The notes under the pieces: generated by a model
What the model was told of the DNA's origin: nothing
The model's database searches: none
Seen by the model: only the letters and a program-made list of their open reading frames with translations
Position numbers and translations under genes: made by a program
Shown: positions 1 through 10,953 of the stretch, piece by piece
How positions within the stretch are numbered: the stretch's first letter is position 1
Layout: each line of letters starts with the position of its first letter
Assembly (NCBI GenBank): GCA_963921195.1
Contig: OY992540.1
Location: 131,750,671-131,814,670 of the forward strand
Source of the DNA: Pegoplata infirma
Taxonomy: Eukaryota > Arthropoda > Insecta > Diptera > Anthomyiidae
Direction: 5' to 3'
Length of the DNA: 64,000 nucleotides

Positions 1-248
1 TGTGTCTTATGGACTTATGTATACAATTTAGATACGTCCCATTTTTTGTTCAAAAAGTGCTATAATAGTACCATATTTTTCGTTTTTAAAGCGCTTTCAA
101 AGCGCTTTAAAATAGCAACGGCATACCGTTTACCGTGGTTATCATTTTGGACGCTGGGAAAGTACTAAAATGTGATGCTTTCCCAGCACACAAGCGACCA
201 TAAAAGGTACTTTGCCAGCGCTCTCCCGTTCGTATTTTTCTGCCTGGG
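1..248 (-). mobile_element. Partial CCCAGGCAGAAA-tipped MITE (copy A)
   Basis: This is the reverse complement of the left part of the element at 1056-1902, ending in CTGCCTGGG at 248 and running off the window start. It contains the same palindromic AAAGCGCTTTCAAAGCGCTTT block. No coding capacity is seen. It faces the copy at 1056 in inverted orientation, with a 21-bp array between them. Confidence 0.75.
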
Positions 249-299
249 TGTTTACGTATTTGAAAATTGTTTAAATGGAAAGCGAAATTATAATTTTGA

Positions 300-840
300 A
301 ATTTTTTAAATATTTAGAAACTGTTGAAAATTATTTCGAAATTGTTAAAATATATTTCGAAATTGTTTACATATATTTCGAAATTGTTTAAATATATTTC
401 GAAGTTGTTTAAGTATATTTCAAAGTTGTTAAAATTTATTTCAAAGTTATTTAAATTTATTTCAAAGTTGTTTAAATTTATTTCAAAGTTGTTTAAATTT
501 ATTTCAAAGTTGTTTAAATTTATTTCAAAGTTGTTTAAATTTATTTCGGAGTTGTTTAAATATATTTCGAAATTGTTTAAATATATTTCGAAATTGTTTA
601 AATATATTTCGAAGTTGTTTAAGTATATTTCAAAGTTGTGTAAATTTATTTCAAAGTTGTTTAAATTTATTTCAAAGTTGTTTAAATTTATTTCGAAGTT
701 GTTTAAATATATTTCGAAGTTGTTTAAATTTATTTCGAAGTTGTTTAAATATATTTCGAAGTTGTTTAAATTTATTTCGAAGTTTTTGAAAATGTTTTTA
801 TTAAATTCAAAATTGTTTACGTTTTTGAAAATTGTTTAAA
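300..840. repeat. 21-bp tandem array (TTTCGAAATTGTTTAAATATA type)
   Basis: About 24 units with a strict 21-bp period, e.g. TTTCAAAGTTGTTTAAATTTA alternating with TTTCGAAATTGTTTAAATATA. Because 21 is a multiple of 3, one frame stays open for 171 codons and reads as a KLFKFIS heptad. I treat that ORF as a by-product of the repeat, not a gene. The flanks 249-299 and 841-1055 hold more degenerate versions of the same unit. Confidence 0.85.
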
Positions 841-1055
841 TAGAAATCGAAATTGTTTTCAATATCGATTGGTTTGCGAAAATGATAAAATGGGTTTTTA
901 TTCCGTTTGTAGCTCATCAAAGTTTTTCGAAATTATTAAAATGTTTTTCGTAAATATTTTTCAAAATTTTGAGAAAGATTATTCTAGCTCAAGGTCATAT
1001 TTCTTTTACTAATCATTACGATGATATTGTCAAAGTAACAATTTTCAAGAAACTA

Positions 1056-1902
1056 CCCAGGCAGAAAAATTCGAACGGGAAAGCGCTGGCAAAGTACATT
1101 TTATGGTCGCTTGTGTGCTGGGAAAGCATCACAGTTTAGTACTCCCCCAGCGTCCAAAATGATAACCACGGTAAACGGTATGCCGTTGCTATTTTAAAGC
1201 GCTTTGAAAGCGCTTTAAAAATGAAAAATATGGTACTATTATAGCACTTTTAGAACCAAAAAATGGGACGTATCAAAATTGTACAAGTCCATAAGACACA
1301 ACTTTTTTGGTGTTTATTTGAATAAAGAAATTTATTAAATTAGGATAAAAAAATTTATTGACTAATTTATTAGGATAAAAAAATTTTGAACAAACTTTGA
1401 AATATTTTCTAAGTCCCGGAAAAAAATTGTTTGCAGTTTTCTTTGCGTTTTGGAAAAAAAAAAATTATTAAAAATGCTTTTACAAAATTTTTTGAAAAAG
1501 TCCTGAAAAAGGCGGTGTATTGAACCGAATCGGGTAGTGTGCCAAAGGGCTAGGCCCAGTGACATTTCACATGTGATGTATCCGGAGTTTAAGACACTTC
1601 CTCACGAAAGAAACAGGTGTTTTTATATAAAAGGTGTCAAGTTTGTAATATGTATCTAAGTGACATATCACGAGAACTATCAAGGACCGGCCACTTATCC
1701 TGCAGGGAAATAAAAAATATTCCAATTGTTATGAAAATTAGTAAATTTTAATAAAAAATTTATACTTTGAACGGATTTAAATAGAAAAACATTGGCAAAG
1801 CGCTTGCAAAGCACTTTTTCGAATTCATACTACCTTCTACAAAAAAAATAAAGTGCTTTGCCGAGACTTTTTCTTTGGAACGGTTGGCAGTTTCTGCCTG
1901 GG
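1056..1902 (+). mobile_element. CCCAGGCAGAAA-tipped MITE (copy B), TA target
   Basis: Begins CCCAGGCAGAAA and ends TTTCTGCCTGGG (12-bp perfect TIR), directly flanked by TA on both sides, as in Tc1/mariner insertions. It is 847 bp with no plausible transposase ORF. It is nearly the same as the copies at 10102-10953 and 44621-45547 and shares the AAAGCGCTTTGAAAGCGCTTT palindrome. Assignment to the TA-target class rests on the flanks only. Confidence 0.8.
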
Positions 1903-1904
1903 TA

Positions 1905-3060
1905 TTTATAAAGTTGTTTGTTTTAAATTGATTGGTTTGGTCATTTTGCAAGACTTACTCGACACGTGTTTCGGAAATCGTTAAAGTCCATTGTCAAGAG
2001 TATTTAGCAAATTGACAATCGTTTGTGGCAAAACATAAAGTCTTATATTCGTATGTAAGTAGACAAATTGAGAATTTATTATGTCTTTCTCAAAATAGAA
2101 TTTTAAAGGTCGAATAATAAATAATTTTTATTAATTTAAAAATTAAAACACAACTTCTCAAAACTATAAAAATGTTTTTCGAAATTATTTAATGTTTTTT
2201 CGAAATTATTTAAATACACATCTTTCCAGTTTGACGCGACGTTTTAAATAAAATGTTTAAATACATTTCGAAATTATTTAAATATATTTCGAAATTATTA
2301 AAATGTATTTCGAAATTTAAAAAATGTATTTTGAAATTTTTTAAATGCATCCCAAAATATATTTCAAAGTTGTTTAATGTTATACAAAATGATTTTTAAA
2401 GCATTTCGAAATTCCCGAGCAAGAATGGGATACATCAGGGTCTAAACATTTAGATAATTGCTTGTTTGCTTATGGAGGGCGCATCCGTCCTACAGTAATA
2501 AATTCTCTTTAAGAATTCATTCCATCTAAACACGAATAAAACTTAATATTATGTAATAAATGTATTGTAAACAACAGCAAAAGTGTGTCAACAACCTTTT
2601 CTATTTACAATAAAAAATGATAGCGAATATTTTAATTGAAAATTTTGTAAGTACTTCCATAAATGGGTACTCCAACAACAACACACGTATAAAAAAAAAT
2701 ATACACATTTCACAACACCTCCTCTCAAATAGTTGGAAGATTCACGAAATGCACTATAATTTCAAAGATATTAAGGTTTTATAACAGTTTAAAAGTTTTA
2801 CATAGTAAAATTGTATAAATTATTGTATACAAAAAAAAGTTATACAGTAGATGTGTTTGGTGCTTTTTTTGGCGCCACTTCAGTTAAAACGCTCAGATAA
2901 GTGTACAAGTACAAATATGGTTAATATGAATAATTCAACGATTAACCCATTAATGTTCTAGTTATATAAATTAAAAAAAAACATATGTATAAATAACAAA
3001 GTTTGTTTTAGGCAAATTTTTGTTTTGTTTTAATTTTGAAAGTATAAACCAAAACTTTAT
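1905..3060. other. AT-rich stretch with degenerate 21-bp units
   Basis: No gene seen. 2160-2400 holds degenerate units of the form TTTCGAAATTATTTAAATG, related to the array at 300-840. 2400-3060 is AT-rich sequence without recognisable features. Confidence 0.5.
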
Positions 3061-3061
3061 A

Positions 3062-3412
3062 TTTATACCCTCCACAACAGAAAAAAGGTTATTGCAAAAA
3101 AATTTATTATAAAAATTAAAAAAACAATTAAAATTGGTTAAAAAAATAAATTTTTGACAAAGAAAAAAAAAATGCGAAAAATTTTTTTTTTTGATGAAAA
3201 ACTAAAATCCCGCGGAAAATAAATATTTTTACTTCTTTAAATACCATTTGGTATTCAATTCTGTTCAAATTTTTCCACCAGCAGCCGAATTTAAGAATTT
3301 ATTTTTATTTTTTTTAGGTTATGTGGAATGTATCAAAATTTTATAAGTTTGGAACCGCTGAACCGATATCGCTCAAATACAATACCAAACTTCAATATGC
3401 ACTAAAAAATAT
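3062..3412 (+). mobile_element. DINE-1-like interspersed element, partial
   Basis: Contains the family's ACCCTCCACAA 5' block followed by A/T runs and the core 'GGAACCGCTGAACCGATATCG' type segment (here 3350-3385), as in the fuller copies at 31207-31817 and 44136-46541. Its 3' part is lost, and sequence with ATGCACTTAAA motifs follows. Confidence 0.55.
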
Positions 3413-3677
3413 GCACTTAAATCAAAAATGTGTGTTTTCATACAAAAAATTCAAAAAGAAAAACGCTGGGTTTTTTTTATATAAAAATCTATAACTTTAT
3501 AAAAATACTTAAATGCAAAGATTATTTAACCCTAAATATCCTACTGGTTCCGCAAGGAACCAACCAAAAAAAATGTTAACTTTGTTAAACAAATTTTGTT
3601 AAAACTTCCTTCTGTGACTTAAACAATGTTTATTGATACAATATCTAAGATTTTCGCCTTTCACCACTTAAGCCCAC

Positions 3678-4124
3678 TTCAGACTATAATAAAGTCGTAA
3701 GAAAATACGTATCTTAAATAATACGAAATTTTGTTTAAAATAAATATTTTAACATGCCAAAAAAATTTTGGAATATTTTTTTCCGTAATCTATGATAAAT
3801 TATCAATTATAATCCGAAAACATGATAAAAAAATTTGGAAAATTGAAAAAGTTATAAATAAATCAAAATTAATCCAATTAAATTTTAGGATTTATTAAGT
3901 CCACTTTGGATTAATTTTGATTTATTTATAACTTTTTTCATTTTCCAGATTTTTTTATTATTTTTTCGGATAATAAATGCTAATTAATCGTAGATTACGG
4001 AAAAAAATATTTCAAATTTGTTTTGGCATGTTAAAATATTTATTTTGAATTAAATAAGATTATTCCAAAAATAAATCCACTTATTGAAAAACACAGCAAT
4101 TATTACAAATATTATGGTCTGAAG
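3678..4124. mobile_element. Palindromic insert inside the piggyBac-like element
   Basis: Left tip CTTCAGACTATAAT and right tip ATTATGGTCTGAAG are near-perfect inverted repeats. Almost the whole 447 bp folds back on itself (e.g. CATGCCAAAAAAATTTTGG near 3755 against its complement near 4025). No clean TSD was found. Confidence 0.6.
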
Positions 4125-4346
4125 CCACCTTTAGAAGCACAATTTTTTTGACATCCGTATGCTTATCAGAGTGTCCCAACCTCAAAAAAAAAAAAATTGG
4201 TGAAATTATGTATTTTCGAAAAATCATTTTTTGTGTTAAATACGTCGAAATCGAAACTGAAAAAAATATTTCCGTGAATTTTCAGAATGTTTAAAACACA
4301 AAAATGTGATACAAAAAGACCTTGGTAAAATTTTGATCTCCGGATA

Positions 4347-4574
4347 CCAGGATTGTGATCACGTAAAACGATAGTTGACTATCGTCGATTTTTGAAGCCT
4401 TGTTGCTCCTAAACTAATCAAAATGTTTCCAAATTTTTTAATGTTTCTGGATTAGACAACACTCTTTCATAATTTAATATAGAAAAAATTTCAAATTTCC
4501 CTTCAAAACGATATGTATTTTGATGTCGTTTATGCATCGTCTATCGTTTTCGTTTTACGTGATTAGCCCCCTGG
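4347..4574. mobile_element. Small inverted-repeat insert (ATCACGTAAAACGATAG)
   Basis: CCAGG...ATCACGTAAAACGATAG on the left pairs with CTATCG...CGTTTTACGTGAT...CCTGG on the right, giving an imperfect TIR of about 30 bp around a 228-bp body. No coding capacity and no convincing TSD; the boundaries are approximate. Confidence 0.5.
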
Positions 4575-4903
4575 TTGATTCGCAATGGTCCAACCAGGTT
4601 TTCTTCACATAGTTCAGGTAAATTTTATCTAAAAACAAAGTCGTAGAACAAAAGTTGTTTAGAATTGCGAGTTTTATAACATATATTTTTTCGGCTCAAA
4701 AAAAAAGTCAGGATATTAAGGGTTAAGAAATCAAGGCAATCTATTAAAAAAATAACAAAAAAAAATTTCGTATTATCAGAAATAATGTTTAAATAATTTT
4801 TGATAGAAATGCATTTAAATTAGTCTCTTTTTGCTAATTTAGTCCAAAATATGCAAAAATATGCACATAAAAATAGAAATATACACAAAATATGCATTTA
4901 AAG

Positions 4904-5030
4904 GCCTATTCACACCTGAGGTGAAATCTCGTTTGAACGAGATTTCAATCATATGGTCTGTATCATTTTATACACAACCATATGATCGAAATCTGGTTCA
5001 AACGAGATTTCACTTCATGTGTGAATTGGG
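4904..5030. mobile_element. Tiny MITE with CC(T/C)ATTCACAC tips
   Basis: CCTATTCACACC...GTGTGAATTGGG with long inner inverted arms (GTGAAATCTCGTTTGAAC and complement). Total 127 bp, near-complete hairpin. The tips match those of the 137-bp element at 31954-32090, although the inner sequences differ. TA is present only on the right flank. Confidence 0.6.
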
Positions 5031-5204
5031 TATGAAACTAAAATCTGCAAAAATATACATTTTTGACAAAATATGAAAAACAAATCGATGCCATTTGGAA
5101 ATATAATTAGTCAATATCGATTTTAGATTATTTACAAAAAACTTTCTTTTGCATGGAAATCACAGCCCTAGTAATGAGATAGGAAGATAATTAAACAACT
5201 TCTA

Positions 5205-5596
5205 TTTTACAAAAACTTGGTGGTCAAAAGAATTGTAGGTCATTTTTGTTTGAGTTGTTGTAAAAATTTGTTGATAACTGAATTAAAGTTATTGGATCAT
5301 TTTTTATTTTAATTTTTAAAGTTTGAGCTTAAAAATATCGACTCAAAAATATTTAAAAAAAAAAAAATCTAAAAAAGGCTTTTCAATAATTTCAATTTCC
5401 ATTTCTACCTTCGTAGCACATTTAATATTTACTCAATCTGGACGCCATTAAGCTTAAATTAAAGCTTGATAAATTACCTACACAGCACTTTTTTCAAAAA
5501 TGCTTGTTTGATAATAATTAGGTCTATTATTTTTAACATTGTCTTTAACGAATTAAATCTACTATGTAGTCGTACGTAGACTTTTGGCGGCCACTG
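5205..5596 (-). mobile_element. Tc1-like element arm (CAGTGGCCGCCAAAAG tip)
   Basis: Reads inward from the tip CAGTGGCCGCCAAAAG (complement at 5581-5596, followed by TA). It shares body sequence with 8268-8695, 12238-14033 and 32825-33440 (for example the block with AGCTTGATAxCGTCCAGATTGAGCAAATATTAAATG on the opposite strand). Only one arm is present and no transposase is seen. The flank beyond the TA resembles the DINE-like site TATACTTTATGGG. Confidence 0.6.
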
Positions 5597-5702
5597 TATA
5601 TACTTATGGGACTTATGTTGTGCGAGACTGATAGTTCGAGATGAGTTACAAACTAATATATATTCCCAGTCCTTTACCGGATTTATTCTAAAAAAACACT
5701 CT

Positions 5703-5910
5703 GACACAGACTAAACAGACGCGACACTTTCGACAGATATCAAAAAAGTAATCTTGAACCATATGTTTCATTTTTTCATATTTTTCTACTTTTATTGTTA
5801 GAAAGAGTAAACTAATATAATTTTTTCATATTTTTCTACTTTTATTGTTAGAAAGAGTAAACTAATATAACCCGCGCCATAAGAAACATAGATGTCAGTA
5901 GAAAGAGTTG
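5703..5910 (+). mobile_element. Fragment of CACAGACT-tipped MITE
   Basis: Starts CACAGACTAAACAGACGCGACA and matches the complement of the right half of the element at 29094-29383, including TATCAAAAAAGTA, ACCATATG and the CGCGCCATAAGAAA-type block. Only one end is present. Confidence 0.6.
5771..5870. repeat. Perfect 50-bp tandem duplication
   Basis: Bases 5771-5820 are repeated without change at 5821-5870, inside the MITE fragment. The related copy at 29094-29383 has the segment once, so this is a local and apparently recent duplication, or an assembly artefact. Confidence 0.9.
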
Positions 5911-6727
5911 TCATTGTGAAACCTACACTGAAACAAAAATTATACTAAATTTAAGAAAATTAGCATAAATTTAAAGAAATTAGCCTAAATTTTGTTATCC
6001 AAAATTTGAGGAAATTAACCTAAATTTAAGGAAATTAGCCAAAAAAATTGTTTATATTTCCAAAAAAAACTCAACATTCATTCCTGTCTATTTGTTAAAA
6101 TAAATGTTGCACTTCTCACTTTTCTGCAACTGTTAGAATTTCTGACGTGAGTACCAATTATAATACTTCGCGTAGCTTTAAAGTCCCATTATATTTAAAT
6201 CCTTTAAAATATAAATAAAAGCATATTCTCTTCACAAAGGAAAAATAAAAACTATTCATAACCTGTTGCATAAAACTTTTTACGAGTACATTTTAATTCA
6301 TAATTTATTATGATGAAACATAAACAAATCTACTTTAAAAACACCTCTAAACAATACAGTCAGTCGTCAACGATGCGTCGTCGTTTGTCGTCTACATCGG
6401 TCATAGACATACATAACATAAACATTTATGCACAATGTAATTTTGTTCTTTATATCTGTATAAAAAAAAAGTGAGGTGGCAGGAAAAAAGTGTGGCAAGT
6501 TTTTTTTTTGTAAAATTATTAACAATTCTGGGTTTTTGTTTGATATACAAAAGGACCTTGATCATTATATGTGTAGAGTGTATTACTTCAACCTCAAGTA
6601 CTATTTTTTACTATTGCTACAACTACAATAAACATATTATGGTTAAAGAGTGTGCAAGAATATGTTTGTATCCTTGCAAAAGTGCGAAATGCAAAAATTA
6701 AAAAAAAAAAAAATACTGACGATATTT
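5911..6727. other. AT-rich stretch, no gene recognised
   Basis: Short repeated phrases such as AAATTTAAGGAAATTAGCC at 5945-6040 and a loose inverted arm TTGCAAAAGTGCGAAATGC near 6675 (related to the MITE that follows). No coding region could be supported. Confidence 0.4.
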
Positions 6728-6876
6728 ACGTCAGAAATTTTTACTCTTGCAAAGTGCGAAATGCAACATTTATTGCAACAAACACACATAAAATTATTTA
6801 GGCTTTTATTTCATCCTATGTGTGTTATAAAAAATTTTGCATTTCGCAATTTTGCAAGGGTAAAAATTGCTGACGT
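6728..6876. mobile_element. 149-bp MITE with ACGTCAG TIRs
   Basis: ACGTCAGAAATTTTTACTC at the left pairs with the complement of GGGTAAAAATTGCTGACGT at the right. The inverted arms continue through TTGCAAAGTGCGAAATGCAA for about 40 bp each. It lies directly upstream of a DINE-like 3' part, which it probably interrupts. Confidence 0.65.
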
Positions 6877-7137
6877 GGATTGCAATACCAACCTGACCAG
6901 GTAATTGCCCAACATATATGCCAAACTTCAGGAGCCTCCGTAAAGTCTTTCGAAAGTTATCGTGTTTTCAACAGGCAGACAGACGGGCAGACGGACGGAC
7001 ATCGCTAGATCGTCTTAGAATCGAACGAGGATCATAAATATATATACTTTATGGGGTCTTATACCAATATTTCGAGGTGTTACACACGGAATGACAAACT
7101 TATATATACCCTCTATCACTAGAGTGGAGGGTATAAA
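6877..7137 (+). mobile_element. DINE-1-like element, 3' part
   Basis: Contains the core 'GATTGCAATACCAACCTGACCAGG' type segment, the GACAGACGG microsatellite block, the conserved ATATATATACTTTATGGGG run and the 3' stem CCCTCTATCACTAGAGTGGAGGG. Layout and wording match the INE-1/DINE-1 Helentron-type elements of Diptera, recalled rather than searched. Confidence 0.65.
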
Positions 7138-7599
7138 AAAATTTTCGGTTTCAATTCCTTTCTTAGGTTCTAAGACATTTTTCGAAAGAAAAATTCTAAG
7201 ACACTAACTAAAAAGAATTTAAAGATTCAGAGAAATGTGTCCTATAGAAAAATTCTCAGAATCTTCCAACAAAAAAAATTTAAATTCTGAGAGATTTTTC
7301 ATAAAAAAAAATTCTCTAATTCTGATATATTTTTATGTAGAAAAGCTGTAAAAAAATTTTTTCTATTAAAAATCATTGAATTTAATAAACGTTTCCTGCA
7401 GAAAAGTTACTAGATTCTAAAATACTTTGCAAAAAGTATTTTAGAATTTTATTCTTTTAAATATTACCGTAACAAAAATTCTGAGATCCTGAAATATATT
7501 TCCAATAGAAAAACTCAGACCTGAAACGTTTTTTCTGTTCCTGTTCATTTTCTTTCAATCTTTGTAACTTCCCCTTTCTTTTTTTTTTGAGTAAAATTA
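7138..7599. other. Degenerate AAAATTCT-rich repeat stretch
   Basis: Loose repeats of the phrase 'GAAAAATTCTxAGA' with T/A runs, approximate spacing 50-70 bp. No gene and no clear element boundary. Confidence 0.4.
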
Positions 7600-7722
7600 T
7601 TTTTTTATGTGGAAACGTTCAAAAATCATGTCAAGCTTCAGGGCTCTAGCTTTTTATTGTGGACCGTATCGTGTCCTCTATAGGCGGGTGGACCGACATA
7701 CCAAGAATCGATCACTATATAT

Positions 7723-8250
7723 TAGAGTCCGACCGAAACCAGTTTTCGAGGCCGAACCGAAACCGATCCGAATATTCGGCCGAAAAAGTAATATTCGGCC
7801 GAAGCCGAACCGAAACCGAAACTTAAAAAAAACTACCGCCTGGCATGAATAAAATTATTCAAAAGTTGTTAAAGATAAATATACAGCATATAATGCTTTT
7901 AAACCATAGGAATTGTTGTATTTTTGAAAAAAAAAAAAAAATATGTTTTTTAAAAAACTTACAAAAAAATTGTATATTTCATTTGCAGATTAGGAGAAAA
8001 TAATTTTTGAACTGAAACAGTTGTACATTTATTGCATAGACTTGTAACATTTTCTTTAATTGAACAGAAACAAGTGTAATGAAATACGAAATCAAAAAAT
8101 TCACCGACTTCTTTACATATTTTTTAAAAAACCAAAAAGTTTCGGTTTCGGCTAATATTCGTCCAAAATTTTGCCGAATACCGAATAGAGGCCGAAACCC
8201 CATTATTCGGCCGAAACCGAGACCGAAACCGAATATTCGGTCGGACTCTA
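7723..8250. mobile_element. hAT-type MITE, TTCGGCCGAA-rich (copy 1)
   Basis: Tips TAGAGTCCGACCGAA and TTCGGTCGGACTCTA, with 8-bp TSD CTATATAT at 7715-7722 and 8251-8258. The 528-bp body carries clusters of CCGAAACCGA/TTCGGCCGAA near both ends. The second copy (41178-41696) has a different perfect 8-bp TSD, confirming the boundaries. No transposase. Confidence 0.85.
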
Positions 8251-8699
8251 CTATATATACATATATACAGTGAGCGTCAAAAGAAAGTGTATAGGTCTGA
8301 AGTAGATTTAATTCGTTAACGACAAAGTTGACAGTAAAACCACTTATTTTTATCAAACGACTATCATTTAAAAAATGCTATAAATAAAATTTCTCAAGAT
8401 TTAATTTAAGCTTGATAGCGTCCAGATTGAGCAAATATTAAATGAGATACGAAACTCACGCTGGAAAATAAAATTATTTGTAGACGTTTTTTAGAAAATT
8501 TTTAAACAATATTTTAAAGTTGATTTTTTTTTCAAGTTCAAACATTAAAAATTCTAAAAATAGTACAATTGTTTAAATTCAATTATCAACTCATTTTTCC
8601 AATGACCCAGACAATAATCGAAATTTTTTGAATGCAGTAAAAAAAATATGCATTTTTTGACCTCCAATTCTTTTGAGCACCAATTTTTTGTTAAGGGCG

Positions 8700-9599
8700 A
8701 TAGAGGGCGTTAAGAATACATATTTAAAATTTCCTTTAATTGTAAAAACTATTTCCTAGACAGCTTTTTGTATTCTTTTTTGCATGATAATATGTTGTTG
8801 AGGGTGGTGGTGATGTGGTGGTGGTTTATTTAGTCTAAAACTCGGTTGGTTTGGATTTTTGCTACTATGACTACTGGTTGGTTATACTTTATTACAGCAA
8901 TTCCTTTTTTTTTCTAAATAAACATGTGAATGTATAAATAAAAAAAAAAAAATTTATATTTTTTCATAGTTTTTTGTTTATTGAATTTATTTTTTTTTTG
9001 TTGACGGAAGCAACAGTTGAATTTTTCTTTTTCATGTTTTTTTTTTGTATTGTGGGATGGTGATGATGATGATGGTGGTGTTGTTTGTTTTGTATACGAT
9101 TTTTTTGTATTCATTCCTGGCATTTTTTTTTTTCTGTTAAATACCATTTCTTTTACTACACTTTTTTTGTGAGTATGTTGATTCTTTTTTTTTTTGTGGG
9201 AATTTCTTTTCTATACACAAAAAATGCCGGTTTGTGTATAAGTGGTCGGTCGGTGCTTTTTTTACGAGATAAGTTGATTTTTTTGTAAATTTTTTTTTTG
9301 TCTATGCCGGCTTATGAACATCAACAGTAATGGCAATATCATCATCATCGTCATCATCACCGTCGTCATCATCAATCCATTTGGGTGGCTATGAAAAGTT
9401 TTTTGTAGTTGATTTTTTTTTTTGTCGTTTCTTCTTAATTTTTTTTATATTTTTTTTTGCAAATAAATATTTTGTGTAATAGGTTTGTTTTTATGTGTTT
9501 AACACTGTTGGCAACTTTGGGTCAATTTGGTACAAAATGTTTGAGACTGTTTTAACAAGGATATTTTAGAATCAAATTTGAACCAAGCTTTATAGCAAT
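8700..9599. other. Microsatellite-rich non-coding DNA
   Basis: Contains GGTGGTGATG, GATGATGATGATGG and ATCATCATCGTCATCATCACC tracts and long T runs, like fly intron or intergenic sequence. No exon could be supported. Confidence 0.45.
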
Positions 9600-9835
9600 T
9601 CCAATTGTATTTTATGTATTTTAAAATTTTCCAAAACATTTCCAAATGAATTTAAAAATTTTCCAAATAAATTTCAAAATTTTCCAAATGAATTTAAAAA
9701 TTTTCCAAAAGAATGTTAAAATTGTCTAAATGTATTTAAAAATTTTCTAAATATATTTTCAAATTGGAATTTAAAAACTGCCTAAATGTATTTTAAAACT
9801 GTTTAAATAAATTAAAGATGTTTTTTATTCGACCT
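9600..9835. repeat. Degenerate 21-bp array (TTTTCCAAATGAATTTAAAAA)
   Basis: About 10 units of 20-22 bp with the theme AAATTTTCCAAATGAATTT, ending just before the DINE-like element at 9852. Same period, different monomer from the array at 300-840. Confidence 0.65.
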
Positions 9836-10101
9836 TTCAGATTCAATATGTAACAAGTAGAAAAGTTAAATTCGACTTTGCCGAATCTATGAATACCCTC
9901 CACAATGCCTTTTTTAAAGGATAGTACATTTTAACGTGAAAAAATTAACAATTTTGATTAGAAATATTTTATTTTGAGTAAAAAACTCTTTTTATGTCAT
10001 TTAAAAGAAAAATTACAATTTTTTTTTTTGAGTGTAAAACTTCTTTTGGAGTGTAATGTTTTTTTACTGTAAAAATATTTCTGAGTGAATGCACGTACGT
10101 A

Positions 10102-10953
10102 CCCAGGCAGAAAAATACGAACGGGAGAGCGCTAGCAAAGTACCTTTTATGGTCGCTTGTGTGCTTGGAAAGCATCACAGTTTAGTACTCTCCCAGCGTC
10201 CAAAATGATAACCACGGTAAACGGTATGCCGATGCTATTTTAAAGCGCTTTGAAAGCGCTTTAAAAACAAAAAATATGGTACTATTAAAGCACTTTTAGA
10301 ACAAAAAAATGGGACGTATCTAAATTGTATAAGTCCATAAGACACAACTTGTGTTGGTGTTTATTTGAATAAGGAAATAAGGATAAAAAATTGATTGATT
10401 TATTAGGATAAAAAAAAATTTGGACAAACTTTGAAATATTTTCTAAGTCCCGGAAAAATTTGTTTTCGGTTTTCTTTGCGTTTTGGAATAAAAAATTTAT
10501 TAAAAATGCTTTTAGGAAAAATTTTAGAAAAGTCCCGAAAAAAATTGGTGTATTGAACCGAAACGGGTTGTGTTCCAAAGGGATAAGCCAAGTGACATTT
10601 CACTTGTGATGTATCCGGAGTTTAAGACACTTCCTCACAAAAGAAACAGGTGTTTTTATATAAAAGGTGTCAAGTTTGTAATATGTACGTCATTGTGTCT
10701 AACAATAAGTGACATATCACGAGAACTATCAAGGACCGGTCACCACTTATCCTGCAGGGAAATAAAAATTATTCCAATTGTTATGAAAATTAATAAATTT
10801 TAATAAAAAAATCATACTTTGAACGGATTGAAATAGAAAAACATTGGCAAAGCGCTTGCAAAGCACTTTTTCGAATTCATACACCTTTTACACAAAAAAT
10901 AAAGTGCTTTGCCGAGACTTTTTATTTGGAACGGTTGGCAGTTTCTGCCTGGG
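10102..10953 (+). mobile_element. CCCAGGCAGAAA-tipped MITE (copy C), TA target
   Basis: 852 bp bounded by CCCAGGCAGAAA and TTTCTGCCTGGG, flanked by TA on both sides, inserted in the DINE-like element at 9852-12106. Same internal layout as copies B and D. Confidence 0.85.

Larger units (their letters stand above)
3540..4722. mobile_element. piggyBac-like non-autonomous element
   Basis: Flanked by TTAA at 3536-3539 and 4723-4726. The tips are CCCTAAATATCCT and AGGATATTAAGGG, an imperfect TIR starting CCCT as in the piggyBac superfamily. It is 1183 bp with no transposase ORF, and it carries two internal inverted-repeat blocks (3678-4124 and 4347-4574) that look like later nested insertions. Confidence 0.65.

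Noticed and set aside
324..839. 171-aa KLFKFIS-repeat ORF as a gene
   Set aside because: It is the translation of a 21-bp satellite, whose period keeps one frame open. No promoter, no conservation evidence, and the composition is purely repeat-driven.
1362..1565. Short ORFs inside the CCCAGG MITEs (also 10285-10603)
   Set aside because: Not conserved in frame between copies B, C and D, and no domain seen.
8079..8356. ORFs rich in FGFGLGFGR / RPKPRPKPN (also at 41165-41596)
   Set aside because: They come from TTCGGCCGAA/CCGAAACCGA motif clusters of a hAT MITE present twice with different TSDs; not coding.
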